A stretch of 5,993 bases of DNA from Dehalococcoidia bacterium (GTDB lineage: Bacteria; Chloroflexota; Dehalococcoidia; Dehalococcoidales; DAOWLH01). Positions within the stretch are counted from its first letter, which is position 1, and each line of letters starts with the position of its first letter. Positions 1 through 5,074 of this stretch are shown one piece after another. The notes beneath the pieces are model-generated. The model did no database searches and was not told where the DNA came from. It saw only the letters and a program-made list of their open reading frames with translations. Made by a program: the position numbers and the translations under genes. Where the stretch lies: positions 1 through 5,993 of the forward strand of contig DAOWDO010000074.1 of NCBI GenBank assembly GCA_030638985.1. The letters are read 5' to 3'.

Positions 1-409
1 TGAAGCAGGTATAGCCCAGCACGTGGTCCAGCGCGTCTTTTGTTGATACCCGCCAGACCGGTTTCTTTATCACCACCGCCAGCTCGCCCTCATAGTCAAC
101 CCTGGCCGAGGCCGAAGGATAGACAATATTATCCCCGGGCCCGATTACCGCCGTCGATGGCTTAAGAAAGGTCAGTGGAGAATCCGGCACCGGCTGATTC
201 AGCTCTCTGGCGTGATTGTGATAGTTCAGCCCCAGGGCGATAATCTTGGATGGCTGGCACGGCGCCAGCAACTTGACCTGACCACGCTCAAGATACTGGT
301 CGGTCAGCTTGATGTGGCGAAAGGGTTTGCCCTCGATTAGCTGAATTGACTGCCCCCGCAGCACACCATGGTGAGCCCTGCCGTCAGCAGTAAAGCGAAC
401 TATCCTCAT
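1..409 (-). CDS. FAH-family hydrolase/isomerase, N-terminal part (cut by window edge)
   Basis: The reading frame begins at ATG 409-407 and runs off the left edge after 136 codons, so the C-terminal half is missing. The protein starts MRIVRF, a usual start for this family. Around residues 55-70 it reads KIIALGLNYHNHARELN, then FLKPSTAVIGPGDNIVYP at about 81-98 and DYEGELAVVI at 105-114. E107 and E109 match the two glutamates that bind the divalent metal in FAH enzymes; the third ligand, an aspartate in an NDVTARD-like motif, would lie just beyond the edge. Family members cleave or isomerise acylpyruvates and related beta-diketo acids, often in aromatic-acid breakdown (HpcE-, YcgM/FAHD1-like). 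The substrate cannot be told from this half. There is no Shine-Dalgarno sequence before the ATG, and upstream in-frame starts are blocked by stop codons. It is transcribed divergently from cobO. The family call is firm and the specific function is unknown. Confidence 0.93.
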   Translation of the reverse strand, partial: MRIVRFTADGRAHHGVLRGQSIQLIEGKPFRHIKLTDQYLERGQVKLLAPCQPSKIIALGLNYHNHARELNQPVPDSPLTFLKPSTAVIGPGDNIVYPSASARVDYEGELAVVIKKPVWRVSTKDALDHVLGYTCF

Positions 410-421
410 CGGTCAACTGTC

Positions 422-451
422 ATTTTAAACTATCGGCCATAAAACTTGCAA
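422..451 (-). promoter_or_regulatory. Candidate promoter of the FAH-family gene
   Basis: Read on the minus strand, TTGCAA (451-446) is followed after 18 bases by TAAAAT (427-422), matching the sigma70 boxes at 4/6 and 5/6. Transcription would start near 415, leaving a leader of only about 6 bases before ATG 409. That agrees with the lack of a ribosome binding site and suggests a leaderless or nearly leaderless mRNA. This is a prediction from motif and position only. Confidence 0.45.
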
Positions 452-483
452 GGAAGCAGTCGCCCGCAGTAAAACGCCTGCCC

Positions 484-513
484 TTGACACTGGCTAACTG
501 TGGTTGCTAAACT
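484..513 (+). promoter_or_regulatory. Candidate promoter of the cobO-fbp-rdgB-dnaN run
   Basis: A perfect -35 box TTGACA (484-489) is followed after 18 bases by TAAACT (508-513), which matches the -10 consensus at 4 of 6 positions. Initiation would be near 520, giving a leader of about 33-40 bases before cobO. It faces away from the FAH promoter at 422-451. The left arm of the inverted repeat at 490-519 begins right after the -35 box, and its right arm begins on the last base of the -10 box, so this promoter may be controlled by a bound regulator. Confidence 0.5.
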
Positions 514-519
514 AGCCAG
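490..519. repeat. Perfect 7-bp inverted repeat, operator-like, in the cobO promoter
   Basis: CTGGCTA at 490-496 is the exact reverse complement of TAGCCAG at 513-519, with 16 bases between the arms and arm centres 23 bp apart, roughly two helical turns. The pair brackets the spacer and -10 region of the candidate promoter. This geometry is common for dimeric repressors. A transcript hairpin is less likely because initiation is expected near 520, beyond both arms. The regulator is unknown. Confidence 0.4.
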
Positions 520-558
520 CGGGACATTGCGCGTTCGGCTTTTCTCCGGCTTTTGGAT

Positions 559-1086
559 ATGCTCGATAGTGGATCGGTTATCATCTTCACCGGTGACGGC
601 AAAGGTAAAACGACTGCCGCCATCGGCAGTGCCGTTAGAGCCGCCGGCCACGGCTTAAGAGTATTTATCGTCTTCTTTATGAAGAAGGACGGATTCGAGC
701 GTGGTGAGGTCAAGGCCCTATCACAGATAGCCAACGTTACCCTGGCCAGCTTTGGCCGCGATGGCTGGGTGGATAGAAACAACATCCTGCCCATAGACAG
801 GGAACAGGCCGGGCTGGCTCTGGCTGCCGCCAGAGAGGCCATAACCAGCGGCAAACACGACCTGGTGATTTTAGACGAAGTAAACGTAGCCGTAAACTAC
901 AAGCTGATCGAGTTGGATGACTTGGTCAGGCTTATAGAGGACAGGCCACAAAAGGTGGGGCTCATCCTCACCGGCCGCTACGCTGACACCAGGCTGGTGC
1001 AGATGGCAGATACGGTTACCGAGATGCTGATGATAAAGCACCCCTTCACCACAGGGATAAAGGGAAACCGGGGAATCGATTATTAG
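559..1086 (+). CDS. cobO: Cob(I)yrinic acid a,c-diamide adenosyltransferase (CobO/BtuR/CobA type)
   Basis: The enzyme transfers the 5'-deoxyadenosyl group of ATP to the cobalt of reduced corrinoids in the cytoplasm, a step in making or salvaging coenzyme B12. From ATG 559 the protein has 175 residues, normal for the short CobO form. The family's unusual P-loop GDGKGKTT is at residues 12-19, followed by AAGHGLRV. DLVILDEVN at 101-109 is the Walker-B-like acidic motif. The tail, with TGRYADTRL (138-146), ADTVTEM and KHPFTTGIKGNRGIDY, lines up well with Salmonella CobA. The more usual AQ in the GIKAQ-G motif is replaced by GN. TTG 553 is an in-frame alternative start two codons upstream; neither start has a clear ribosome binding site. 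The gene heads a likely operon. No cobalamin riboswitch is visible upstream, although corrinoid genes often have one. Confidence 0.95.
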   Translation: MLDSGSVIIFTGDGKGKTTAAIGSAVRAAGHGLRVFIVFFMKKDGFERGEVKALSQIANVTLASFGRDGWVDRNNILPIDREQAGLALAAAREAITSGKHDLVILDEVNVAVNYKLIELDDLVRLIEDRPQKVGLILTGRYADTRLVQMADTVTEMLMIKHPFTTGIKGNRGIDY

Positions 1087-1097
1087 CCAGGCGCCTG

Positions 1098-1104
1098 AAG
1101 GAGG
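1098..1104 (+). promoter_or_regulatory. Ribosome binding site that decides the fbp start
   Basis: AAGGAGG is a strong Shine-Dalgarno sequence in the 20-odd-base gap after cobO. Two consecutive ATG codons follow, at 1107 and 1110. The spacing is 2 bases to the first and 5 to the second, so the second is favoured. The second also puts the active-site residues in register with the archaeal homologue's published numbering. Confidence 0.75.
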
Positions 1105-1109
1105 AAATG

Positions 1110-2210
1110 ATGAGCATAACACTGAGTGTAATCAAGGCCGATATCGGTGGTTATGTTGGCCACTCCGAGTCCCACCCCGATGTTCTCGCCCAGGCATGTG
1201 ACTGTCTCACTAAAGCCAAGTCGGATGGACTGCTGGTCGATTTTCACGTAACCAAGTGCGGTGATGACGCCCAGCTTATTATGACCCATAACTACGGGGT
1301 AGACAACAAGGAAATCCACGAACTGGCCTGGAACACCTTCGTCAGCTGCACCGAAGTGGCCAAGAAACTGAAGCTCTACGGAGCCGGGCAGGACCTGCTG
1401 TCCGACGCCTTCTCCGGCAATGTCAAGGGGATGGGCCCCGGCGTTGCCGAGATGGAGATTGAGGAACGCCCTTCAGAGGCAGTAATTATCTTCATGGCCG
1501 ATAAAACCTCATCCGGAGCCTGGAACCTGCCGCTTTACAAGATGTTTGCCGACCCGTTCAACACCATCGGGCTGGTCATCGCCGAAAACATGCACAACGG
1601 CTACTCCTTTGAAGTCCACGACGTCAAAGAGCATACCAGGATAGTCTTCAACTCCCCGGAGGAGATCTACGACCTGCTGGTCTTCATCGGCGCCCCGTCC
1701 CGATATGCAATAAAGGCCGTCTACCACCGGGATAGCGGACACATAGCCGCCGTTTCCTCCACCCAGCGCCTGTCCTTAATCGCCGGCCGCTATGTGGGCA
1801 AGGACGACCCGGTGTGCGTCGTGCGCACCCAGGGAATCTTCCCCGCGGTGGGCGAGGTACTGGAGCCGTTCAACTTCCCCCTCCTGGTAGAGGGCTGGAT
1901 GAGAGGCTCGCACCACGGCCCGTTGATGCCGGTGTCCGTCGAGGACAGCACCCCCTCCCGTTTTGACGGGCCGCCGAGAGTAATTGCCGCTGGATTCCAG
2001 CTTGCCCAGGGGAAACTAATTGGACCCCGGGATATGTTTGACGATAAGTCCTTTGATAACGCCCGCCGCCAGGCCAACTGGGCCGCTGACTATATGCGCC
2101 AGCACGGCCCCTTTGAACCCCACCGCCTACCCTTAGAGGAAATGGAGTACACCACCATGCCCCAGGTGATGGAGAAACTCAGGGACAGATTCCAGCCTCT
2201 GGGGGATTAG
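1110..2210 (+). CDS. fbp: Fructose-1,6-bisphosphate aldolase/phosphatase (bifunctional, FBPase class V)
   Basis: This bifunctional gluconeogenic enzyme condenses glyceraldehyde 3-phosphate and dihydroxyacetone phosphate to fructose 1,6-bisphosphate and then dephosphorylates it to fructose 6-phosphate; it is Mg-dependent and cytoplasmic. The 366 residues match the family's full length. Compared with the Sulfolobus tokodaii enzyme numbering as I recall it, the metal and active-site set is all present: D11 and H18 (KADIGGYVGH), D52 and D53 (CGDD), Q94 (YGAGQD), D131 (FMADKTSSG), then Y228, K231, D232 and D233 in GRYVGKDDPV, and Y347 (MEYTT). K231 is the Schiff-base lysine, Y228 the aldolase tyrosine and Y347 the phosphatase-side tyrosine. 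ATG 1107 would add one Met. The family is typical of archaea and deep-branching bacteria, including Chloroflexota. The gene lies between cobO and rdgB, with only 2 bases before the next start, so co-transcription is likely. Confidence 0.96.
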   Translation: MSITLSVIKADIGGYVGHSESHPDVLAQACDCLTKAKSDGLLVDFHVTKCGDDAQLIMTHNYGVDNKEIHELAWNTFVSCTEVAKKLKLYGAGQDLLSDAFSGNVKGMGPGVAEMEIEERPSEAVIIFMADKTSSGAWNLPLYKMFADPFNTIGLVIAENMHNGYSFEVHDVKEHTRIVFNSPEEIYDLLVFIGAPSRYAIKAVYHRDSGHIAAVSSTQRLSLIAGRYVGKDDPVCVVRTQGIFPAVGEVLEPFNFPLLVEGWMRGSHHGPLMPVSVEDSTPSRFDGPPRVIAAGFQLAQGKLIGPRDMFDDKSFDNARRQANWAADYMRQHGPFEPHRLPLEEMEYTTMPQVMEKLRDRFQPLGD

Positions 2211-2212
2211 GG

Positions 2213-2827
2213 ATGCCCAAGCTCCTGCTGGCGACCGGTAACAAGGCCAAGCTGCGTGAACTGGAAAGCCTGCTCCGTGAGTTGCCTTACCAGCTAATTA
2301 CGCCAGATGAGGCCGGCATCATCACCGAAGTAGACGAGGTTGGCCATAGCCTGGAGGCGAACGCCGCCCTAAAGGCAACCACCCTTGCCGCAAAGAGCCA
2401 ACTGCTGACGTTGGCCGATGACTCCGGGCTTGAGGTCGAAGCCCTGGGCGGCAAGCCGGGTGTGCTCTCCGCCCGCTATGCCGGCGCCAACGCCACCGAT
2501 AGCGACCGTATTGACCGCCTGCTGACACAGCTCAAGGATATCCCTTGGGGGAAACGACAGGCACGCTTCCGCTGTGTTATCGCCATAGCCTCTCCCGGCA
2601 AGCAAGCTGAGCTGTTCTCCGGCGACTGTGATGGCCTGATTACCCTTGAACCCAGAGGAGAGACGGGCTTTGGTTATGACCCCATATTCTACCTCCCCCG
2701 GCTGGAGAAGACGATGGCCCAGCTCTCCCTTGAAATCAAGAATCAGATCAGCCACCGGGGGCAGGCGACCAGAAAGGCAATAACACTGCTTAAATCACTG
2801 GTTAAAAAAGTGCAACAATCCCCTTGA
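2213..2827 (+). CDS. rdgB: XTP/dITP (non-canonical purine NTP) pyrophosphatase, RdgB/HAM1 family
   Basis: The enzyme hydrolyses dITP, ITP and XTP to the monophosphates and pyrophosphate, keeping deaminated purines out of DNA and RNA. At 204 residues it is the standard length. Visible signatures are LLATGNKAKLREL at the N-terminus (nucleotide-binding loop, residues 5-17), HSLEANAALKA at 45-55, LADDSGLEVEALGGKPGV at 67-84 with the catalytic aspartates D69/D70, TGFGYDPIF at 151-159 and NQISHRGQA at 177-185, which contacts the base. ATG 2213 lies 2 bases after the fbp stop, with the G-rich GGGGGA (2201-2206) as a likely ribosome binding site. This implies translational coupling to fbp. The last codons overlap the -35 box of the candidate dnaN promoter. 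All key residues are present. Confidence 0.96.
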   Translation: MPKLLLATGNKAKLRELESLLRELPYQLITPDEAGIITEVDEVGHSLEANAALKATTLAAKSQLLTLADDSGLEVEALGGKPGVLSARYAGANATDSDRIDRLLTQLKDIPWGKRQARFRCVIAIASPGKQAELFSGDCDGLITLEPRGETGFGYDPIFYLPRLEKTMAQLSLEIKNQISHRGQATRKAITLLKSLVKKVQQSP

Positions 2828-2852
2828 GTATCACCGGACATTGGTATATACT
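2824..2852 (+). promoter_or_regulatory. Candidate internal promoter for dnaN, overlapping the rdgB stop codon
   Basis: TTGAGT (2824-2829) and TATACT (2847-2852) are separated by exactly 17 bases and match the consensus boxes at 4/6 and 5/6. The -35 box contains the rdgB TGA stop (2825-2827). Initiation would be near 2859, giving a leader of about 27 bases before dnaN ATG 2886. It would let the clamp gene be transcribed independently of the upstream genes. Confidence 0.5.
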
Positions 2853-2885
2853 AACAGACCACAACTAAGCCACCGGGGGTGGAAG

Positions 2886-4019
2886 ATGAAATTATCGTGC
2901 CTTCAGGAAAATCTAAATCGCGGACTGAACCAGGTGGGGCGAGCTGCCGCCACCAGGACGACACTGCCCATAACCAATCATGTTCTGCTGGCTACCGACC
3001 AGGGTCGCCTCAAACTGGTGGCCACCAACCTGGAGATGGCTATAAGCAGCTGGATAGGAGCCAAGGTAGAAGAAGAAGGAAAGATTACCGTTCCTGCCCG
3101 GCTGATAGCCGACTTCGTTGCCTCCCTGCCCAGCGAAAAAGTCGAGATGAGCCTTTCTCCCCGGGCCAAAACACTGCACATGAAGTGTGGCCGGTTCGAA
3201 GCACGTATAAGCGGCATTGACGCCAAGGACTTCCCCCCGATACCGAAGGTCGAAGGCGGCATCACCACTACGGTTGAAGCCGAAGCCCTCCGCCAGGGGA
3301 TTGGTCAGGTTGTTTTCGCCGCAGCCGCCGATGAATCCCGCCCGGTACTTACCGGCGTTAATGCCGAGTTTGATGGTGACCAGTTAACTCTGGCCGCCGC
3401 CGACGGCTTCAGGCTGGCGGTATACAAGCTGCCTCTGGCGACACCGGTCAGCCAGAAGACGATAGCCATCATTCCCGCACGAACTCTGGCAGAGCTAAAC
3501 CGGATGACCACCGACCAAGAGGAAGCCATTGAAATAAAGGTGGACACCGTCAAAAGCCAGGCCCTGTTCCGCCTGAAGGACATTGAGCTGGTATCCCAGC
3601 TGGTACAGGGTACCTTCCCCCAGTATTCCCAGCTCATCCCTCAAAGCCACAATACGCGGGCGGTGATCGACGTGGCTCAGTTCCTGAGAGCAACCAAGAC
3701 CGCCTCCATCTTTGCCCGTGATGGCAGCGGCATCGTCCGGCTGGTGATTACCCCCGGCGGGGACAAGACACCGGGCAAGCTTACCGTATCCGCCCGCTCT
3801 GATGAAATAGGTGATGATGTCGGCGAGATTGACGCCATCGTCCAGGGCGAAGAGGCCAAAGTTGCCTTCAACAGCAAATATCTTACTGAGGTCCTCGGTG
3901 TTATCCCAGAGTCTCAGGTTGCCTTGGAGGTCACCACTCCATCAAGCCCGGGTGTTTTTCGGCCGGTGGGAGTGGATAACTACGTCCATGTCATCATGCC
4001 GATGTTTGTGCAATGGTGA
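2886..4019 (+). CDS. dnaN: DNA polymerase III beta subunit (sliding clamp)
   Basis: The homodimeric ring clamp tethers the replicative polymerase to DNA and is a docking platform for other replication and repair proteins. At 377 residues it has the family length, with three repeated clamp folds. Recognisable blocks in order are MKLSCLQENL at the N-terminus, LPITNHVLLA, DAKDFPPIP at the end of domain 1, RPVLTGVNAEFDGDQLTLAAADGFRLA early in domain 2 (its key core is TLAAADGFRLA), IIPARTLAEL, LVQGTFPQYSQLIP at the domain 2/3 junction, FNSKYLTEVL, and the C-terminal YVHVIMPMFVQW, corresponding to the YVVMPMRL tail of E. coli beta that shapes the partner-binding pocket. ATG 2886 has the G-rich GGGGGTGG (2875-2882) just upstream. 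An upstream in-frame TTG at 2841 would add 15 unconserved residues and lies inside the candidate promoter. No dnaA or recF is adjacent, so this is not the usual origin-proximal arrangement. Confidence 0.97.
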   Translation: MKLSCLQENLNRGLNQVGRAAATRTTLPITNHVLLATDQGRLKLVATNLEMAISSWIGAKVEEEGKITVPARLIADFVASLPSEKVEMSLSPRAKTLHMKCGRFEARISGIDAKDFPPIPKVEGGITTTVEAEALRQGIGQVVFAAAADESRPVLTGVNAEFDGDQLTLAAADGFRLAVYKLPLATPVSQKTIAIIPARTLAELNRMTTDQEEAIEIKVDTVKSQALFRLKDIELVSQLVQGTFPQYSQLIPQSHNTRAVIDVAQFLRATKTASIFARDGSGIVRLVITPGGDKTPGKLTVSARSDEIGDDVGEIDAIVQGEEAKVAFNSKYLTEVLGVIPESQVALEVTTPSSPGVFRPVGVDNYVHVIMPMFVQW

Positions 4020-4282
4020 GTACTCGTGAATCAAGATAACCTTTAATTTCGATGCCCTCCGAACTGTTATAATCTCCAGGTCTTAAGAATCAAGGGAAGG
4101 TCTGCCCTATCATGCCTCCAGGCTACTATCCTCAATAAAATGTTCACCACGCCTGGCTTTATTCAAGCCATAAACTGAGTCGCCCTTTGCCGCTATCAAT
4201 GGCGTTCTGGCTGATATACCACTATTAGGCTGTATCTCCAATGTTCCATTTACACCGACGATTCACAAGTGCCGAGGTATTG
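4020..4282. other. Intergenic stretch after dnaN without a recognisable gene
   Basis: These bases are visibly richer in A and T than the flanking genes. No reading frame above about 50 codons with a good start is present on either strand, and none shows a family signature. It holds an extended -10 element at 4065-4073, the inverted repeat CCAGGC (4118-4123)/GCCTGG (4151-4156), and the short stem TGGCTT (4154-4159)/AAGCCA (4165-4170). The last has no T-run, so it is not a convincing terminator for dnaN. It could be the decayed remains of a gene or mobile element, or a region giving a small RNA. Confidence 0.5.
4065..4073 (+). promoter_or_regulatory. Candidate extended -10 promoter element
   Basis: TGTTATAAT fits the extended -10 pattern TG-N-TATAAT exactly. 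No good -35 box lies 16-18 bases upstream, which extended -10 promoters can do without. Transcription would start near 4080, into a region with no recognisable gene. A single 9-base motif in AT-rich DNA can occur by chance. Confidence 0.3.
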
Positions 4283-4332
4283 ACATGAGTCATTTTTATG
4301 GCTGTAACATGAGCCATTTTTATGGCTATAAT
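4280..4332 (+). promoter_or_regulatory. Candidate duplicated promoter (two overlapping sigma70-like promoters)
   Basis: Upstream copy: perfect TTGACA (4280-4285), 17 bases, TGTAAC (4303-4308, 4/6). Downstream copy: GTAACA (4304-4309, 4/6), 17 bases, perfect TATAAT (4327-4332). If one 24-bp unit is removed, the perfect TTGACA and perfect TATAAT come to lie exactly 17 bases apart, so the ancestor would have been a full-consensus promoter. The dyad in each unit sits in the promoter spacer, where a repressor could act. Initiation from the downstream copy would be near 4339, almost on ATG 4341, and could feed the response regulator gene. Confidence 0.5.
4283..4330. repeat. Tandem direct repeat, two 24-bp units
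   Basis: Units 4283-4306 and 4307-4330 are directly adjacent and differ at only two positions, T/C at 4290/4314 and G/A at 4304/4328. Each unit holds ACATGAG, CATTTTTATGGCT and a TA-rich end. In unit 2, AGCCAT (4312-4317) and ATGGCT (4322-4327) form a perfect 6-bp dyad around TTTT; unit 1 has the same dyad with one mismatch. The length is eight codons, so in one frame it reads MSHFYGCN then MSHFYGYN. Possible origins are a slippage duplication of a promoter or the multi-repeat end of an IS21-type element; no transposase gene is in the window. Confidence 0.85.
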
Positions 4333-4340
4333 ACGCCCAA

Positions 4341-4547
4341 ATGTCATTACGGCCTGAGGGCAGGGTTGAGAAGTGGAAAACACGGTTAAAACCAAGGAAC
4401 AACCTGGAACATCATCAGGCAGGGTCGGGGGAGCCACTTTACCCCGACGTAGTGGATGCTTTCTTCGCTATTGAAGACAAGATATTGGCGTATAGAGAAC
4501 AATACAAAGATGAGCATAGGAGTCGACTCGCACAGATGGTTGGGTAG
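4341..4547 (+). pseudogene. Probable remnant of an HD-GYP-type protein C-terminus
   Basis: This 68-codon frame resembles the C-terminal end of HD-GYP cyclic-di-GMP phosphodiesterases. AGSGEPLYPDVVDAFFAIED (about residues 27-46) matches the usual GSGTHFDPDVVDAFL-AIED, and the helix KILAYREQYKDE follows as in those proteins. Residues 1-26 are only vaguely like the family's MTSDRPYR-EEAL segment. The HD and GYP catalytic motifs are absent, and no upstream frame supplies them: this frame has a stop at 4329. There is no ribosome binding site at ATG 4341, although a promoter could start transcription right at it, so a short leaderless product is possible. After the TAG at 4545-4547 the same frame continues from an immediate ATG to TAA 4623-4625. 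I read it as a decayed or truncated gene; a short functional protein is the alternative. The next gene is a response regulator, a frequent HD-GYP partner. Confidence 0.5.
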
Positions 4548-4566
4548 ATGTTTCGACATACTGGGT

Positions 4567-4590
4567 TCCCGGGGTACTTCCCTGTCGGGA
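4567..4590 (+). other. Possible hairpin in the response regulator leader
   Basis: TCCCG (4567-4571) pairs with CGGGA (4586-4590), and inside it GGG (4572-4574) pairs with CCC (4580-4582) around TACTT, leaving a 3-base bulge. It lies between the HD-GYP-like frame and the regulator's ribosome binding site. No T-run follows, so it is not a standard terminator. It may be a leader structure or chance. Confidence 0.25.
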
Positions 4591-4636
4591 CGGAGAAAAG
4601 TGATGAGATGAAGATAGCAAAATAAAGGAGGGGCAA

Positions 4637-5011
4637 ATGGAGGGGAAAAAGGTGCTTATCGCTGATGATGAGGAGAACATCAGGTATGTGGTGCGCGACA
4701 TGCTGGGCCAAGCGAATATTGTTCTTGAGGCAAAAAACGGCGAGGAAGCAGTAGATATTACTCGCAGCCAGAGACCAGACCTTATCCTGATGGATATTAT
4801 GATGCCAGGCAAGAGTGGCATTGAGCTATATGAGCATATTCAGAAGACAGCTCCAGATATGGTAAACAGGGTGGTCTTTATAACCGCTGATGCTATGGGA
4901 GAGGATACCAGGGACTTCCTGCTCAAGGCCAAGGCCCGCTACCTGACCAAACCGTTTGATACCAGGCAGTTAAAGAAGGACATAAATCGCATATTAAGCC
5001 AAGGTAGGTAG
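4637..5011 (+). CDS. Single-domain response regulator (CheY-like receiver)
   Basis: The 124 residues form one receiver domain with no output domain. The conserved set is complete: acidic pair D10/D11 plus E12 (LIADDEENI) for Mg binding, phospho-acceptor D53 in LILMDIMMPGKSG, switch threonine T83 in FITAD, and K105-P106 in YLTKPFD. The aromatic switch position near 102 is tyrosine. Such stand-alone receivers act by binding a partner protein or as phosphate carriers in a phosphorelay. No histidine kinase is in the window, so the partner is unknown. AAAGGAGG (4624-4631), with 5 bases to ATG 4637, is a strong ribosome binding site. The gene follows an HD-GYP-like remnant and may be transcribed from the duplicated promoter at 4280-4332. 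It is convergent with the permease gene. The tail FDTRQLKKDINRIL is the normal last helix, so the protein is intact. Confidence 0.95.
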   Translation: MEGKKVLIADDEENIRYVVRDMLGQANIVLEAKNGEEAVDITRSQRPDLILMDIMMPGKSGIELYEHIQKTAPDMVNRVVFITADAMGEDTRDFLLKAKARYLTKPFDTRQLKKDINRILSQGR

Positions 5012-5033
5012 ATAGAACTCTGTGATGCGTTAC

Positions 5034-5066
5034 GGGCAGGAGTTTCTGTGCCCTGTCCCATCAGGG
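5034..5066. terminator. Possible bidirectional terminator between convergent genes
   Basis: In the 63 bases between the regulator stop and the permease stop, GGGCAGG (5034-5040) can pair with CCTGTCC (5052-5058), a 7-bp stem with one G-T pair. Alternatively CCCTG (5051-5055) pairs perfectly with CAGGG (5062-5066). The two hairpins exclude each other. No strong T-run follows on either strand; the nearest is TTTT about 14 bases downstream on the plus strand. The position between convergent genes supports a terminator, the missing T-run argues against it. Confidence 0.3.
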
Positions 5067-5074
5067 ACTTGCAC

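Noticed and set aside
410..558. Cobalamin riboswitch upstream of cobO
   Set aside because: The region is only about 150 bases, half of it upstream of the expected transcription start, and no B12-box-like conserved core could be found.
2750..2880. Direct repeat GCCACCGGGGG found inside rdgB (about 2751) and again just before dnaN (about 2870)
   Set aside because: Only 11-12 bases; the first copy encodes the conserved SHRG motif of RdgB and the second supplies the dnaN ribosome binding region, so coincidence in GC-rich DNA is enough.
2879..3220. Plus-strand 113-codon frame inside dnaN
   Set aside because: Shadow of dnaN in another frame, rich in Arg, Ser and Gln with no recognisable domain.
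4154..4170. Terminator for dnaN at the TGGCTT/AAGCCA stem
   Set aside because: Six-base stem with no following T-run and about 135 bases after the dnaN stop.
4110..4262. Minus-strand open frame of about 50 codons containing VYGLNKARRGEHFIEDSS
   Set aside because: It has no ATG or GTG start, no ribosome binding site and no family I can name; a vague transposase-like feel is not evidence.
4020..4636. tRNA, small structured RNA family or CRISPR array in the intergenic region
   Set aside because: No cloverleaf, no T-loop GTTCRA sequence and only two repeat units without spacers, so neither tRNA nor CRISPR fits.
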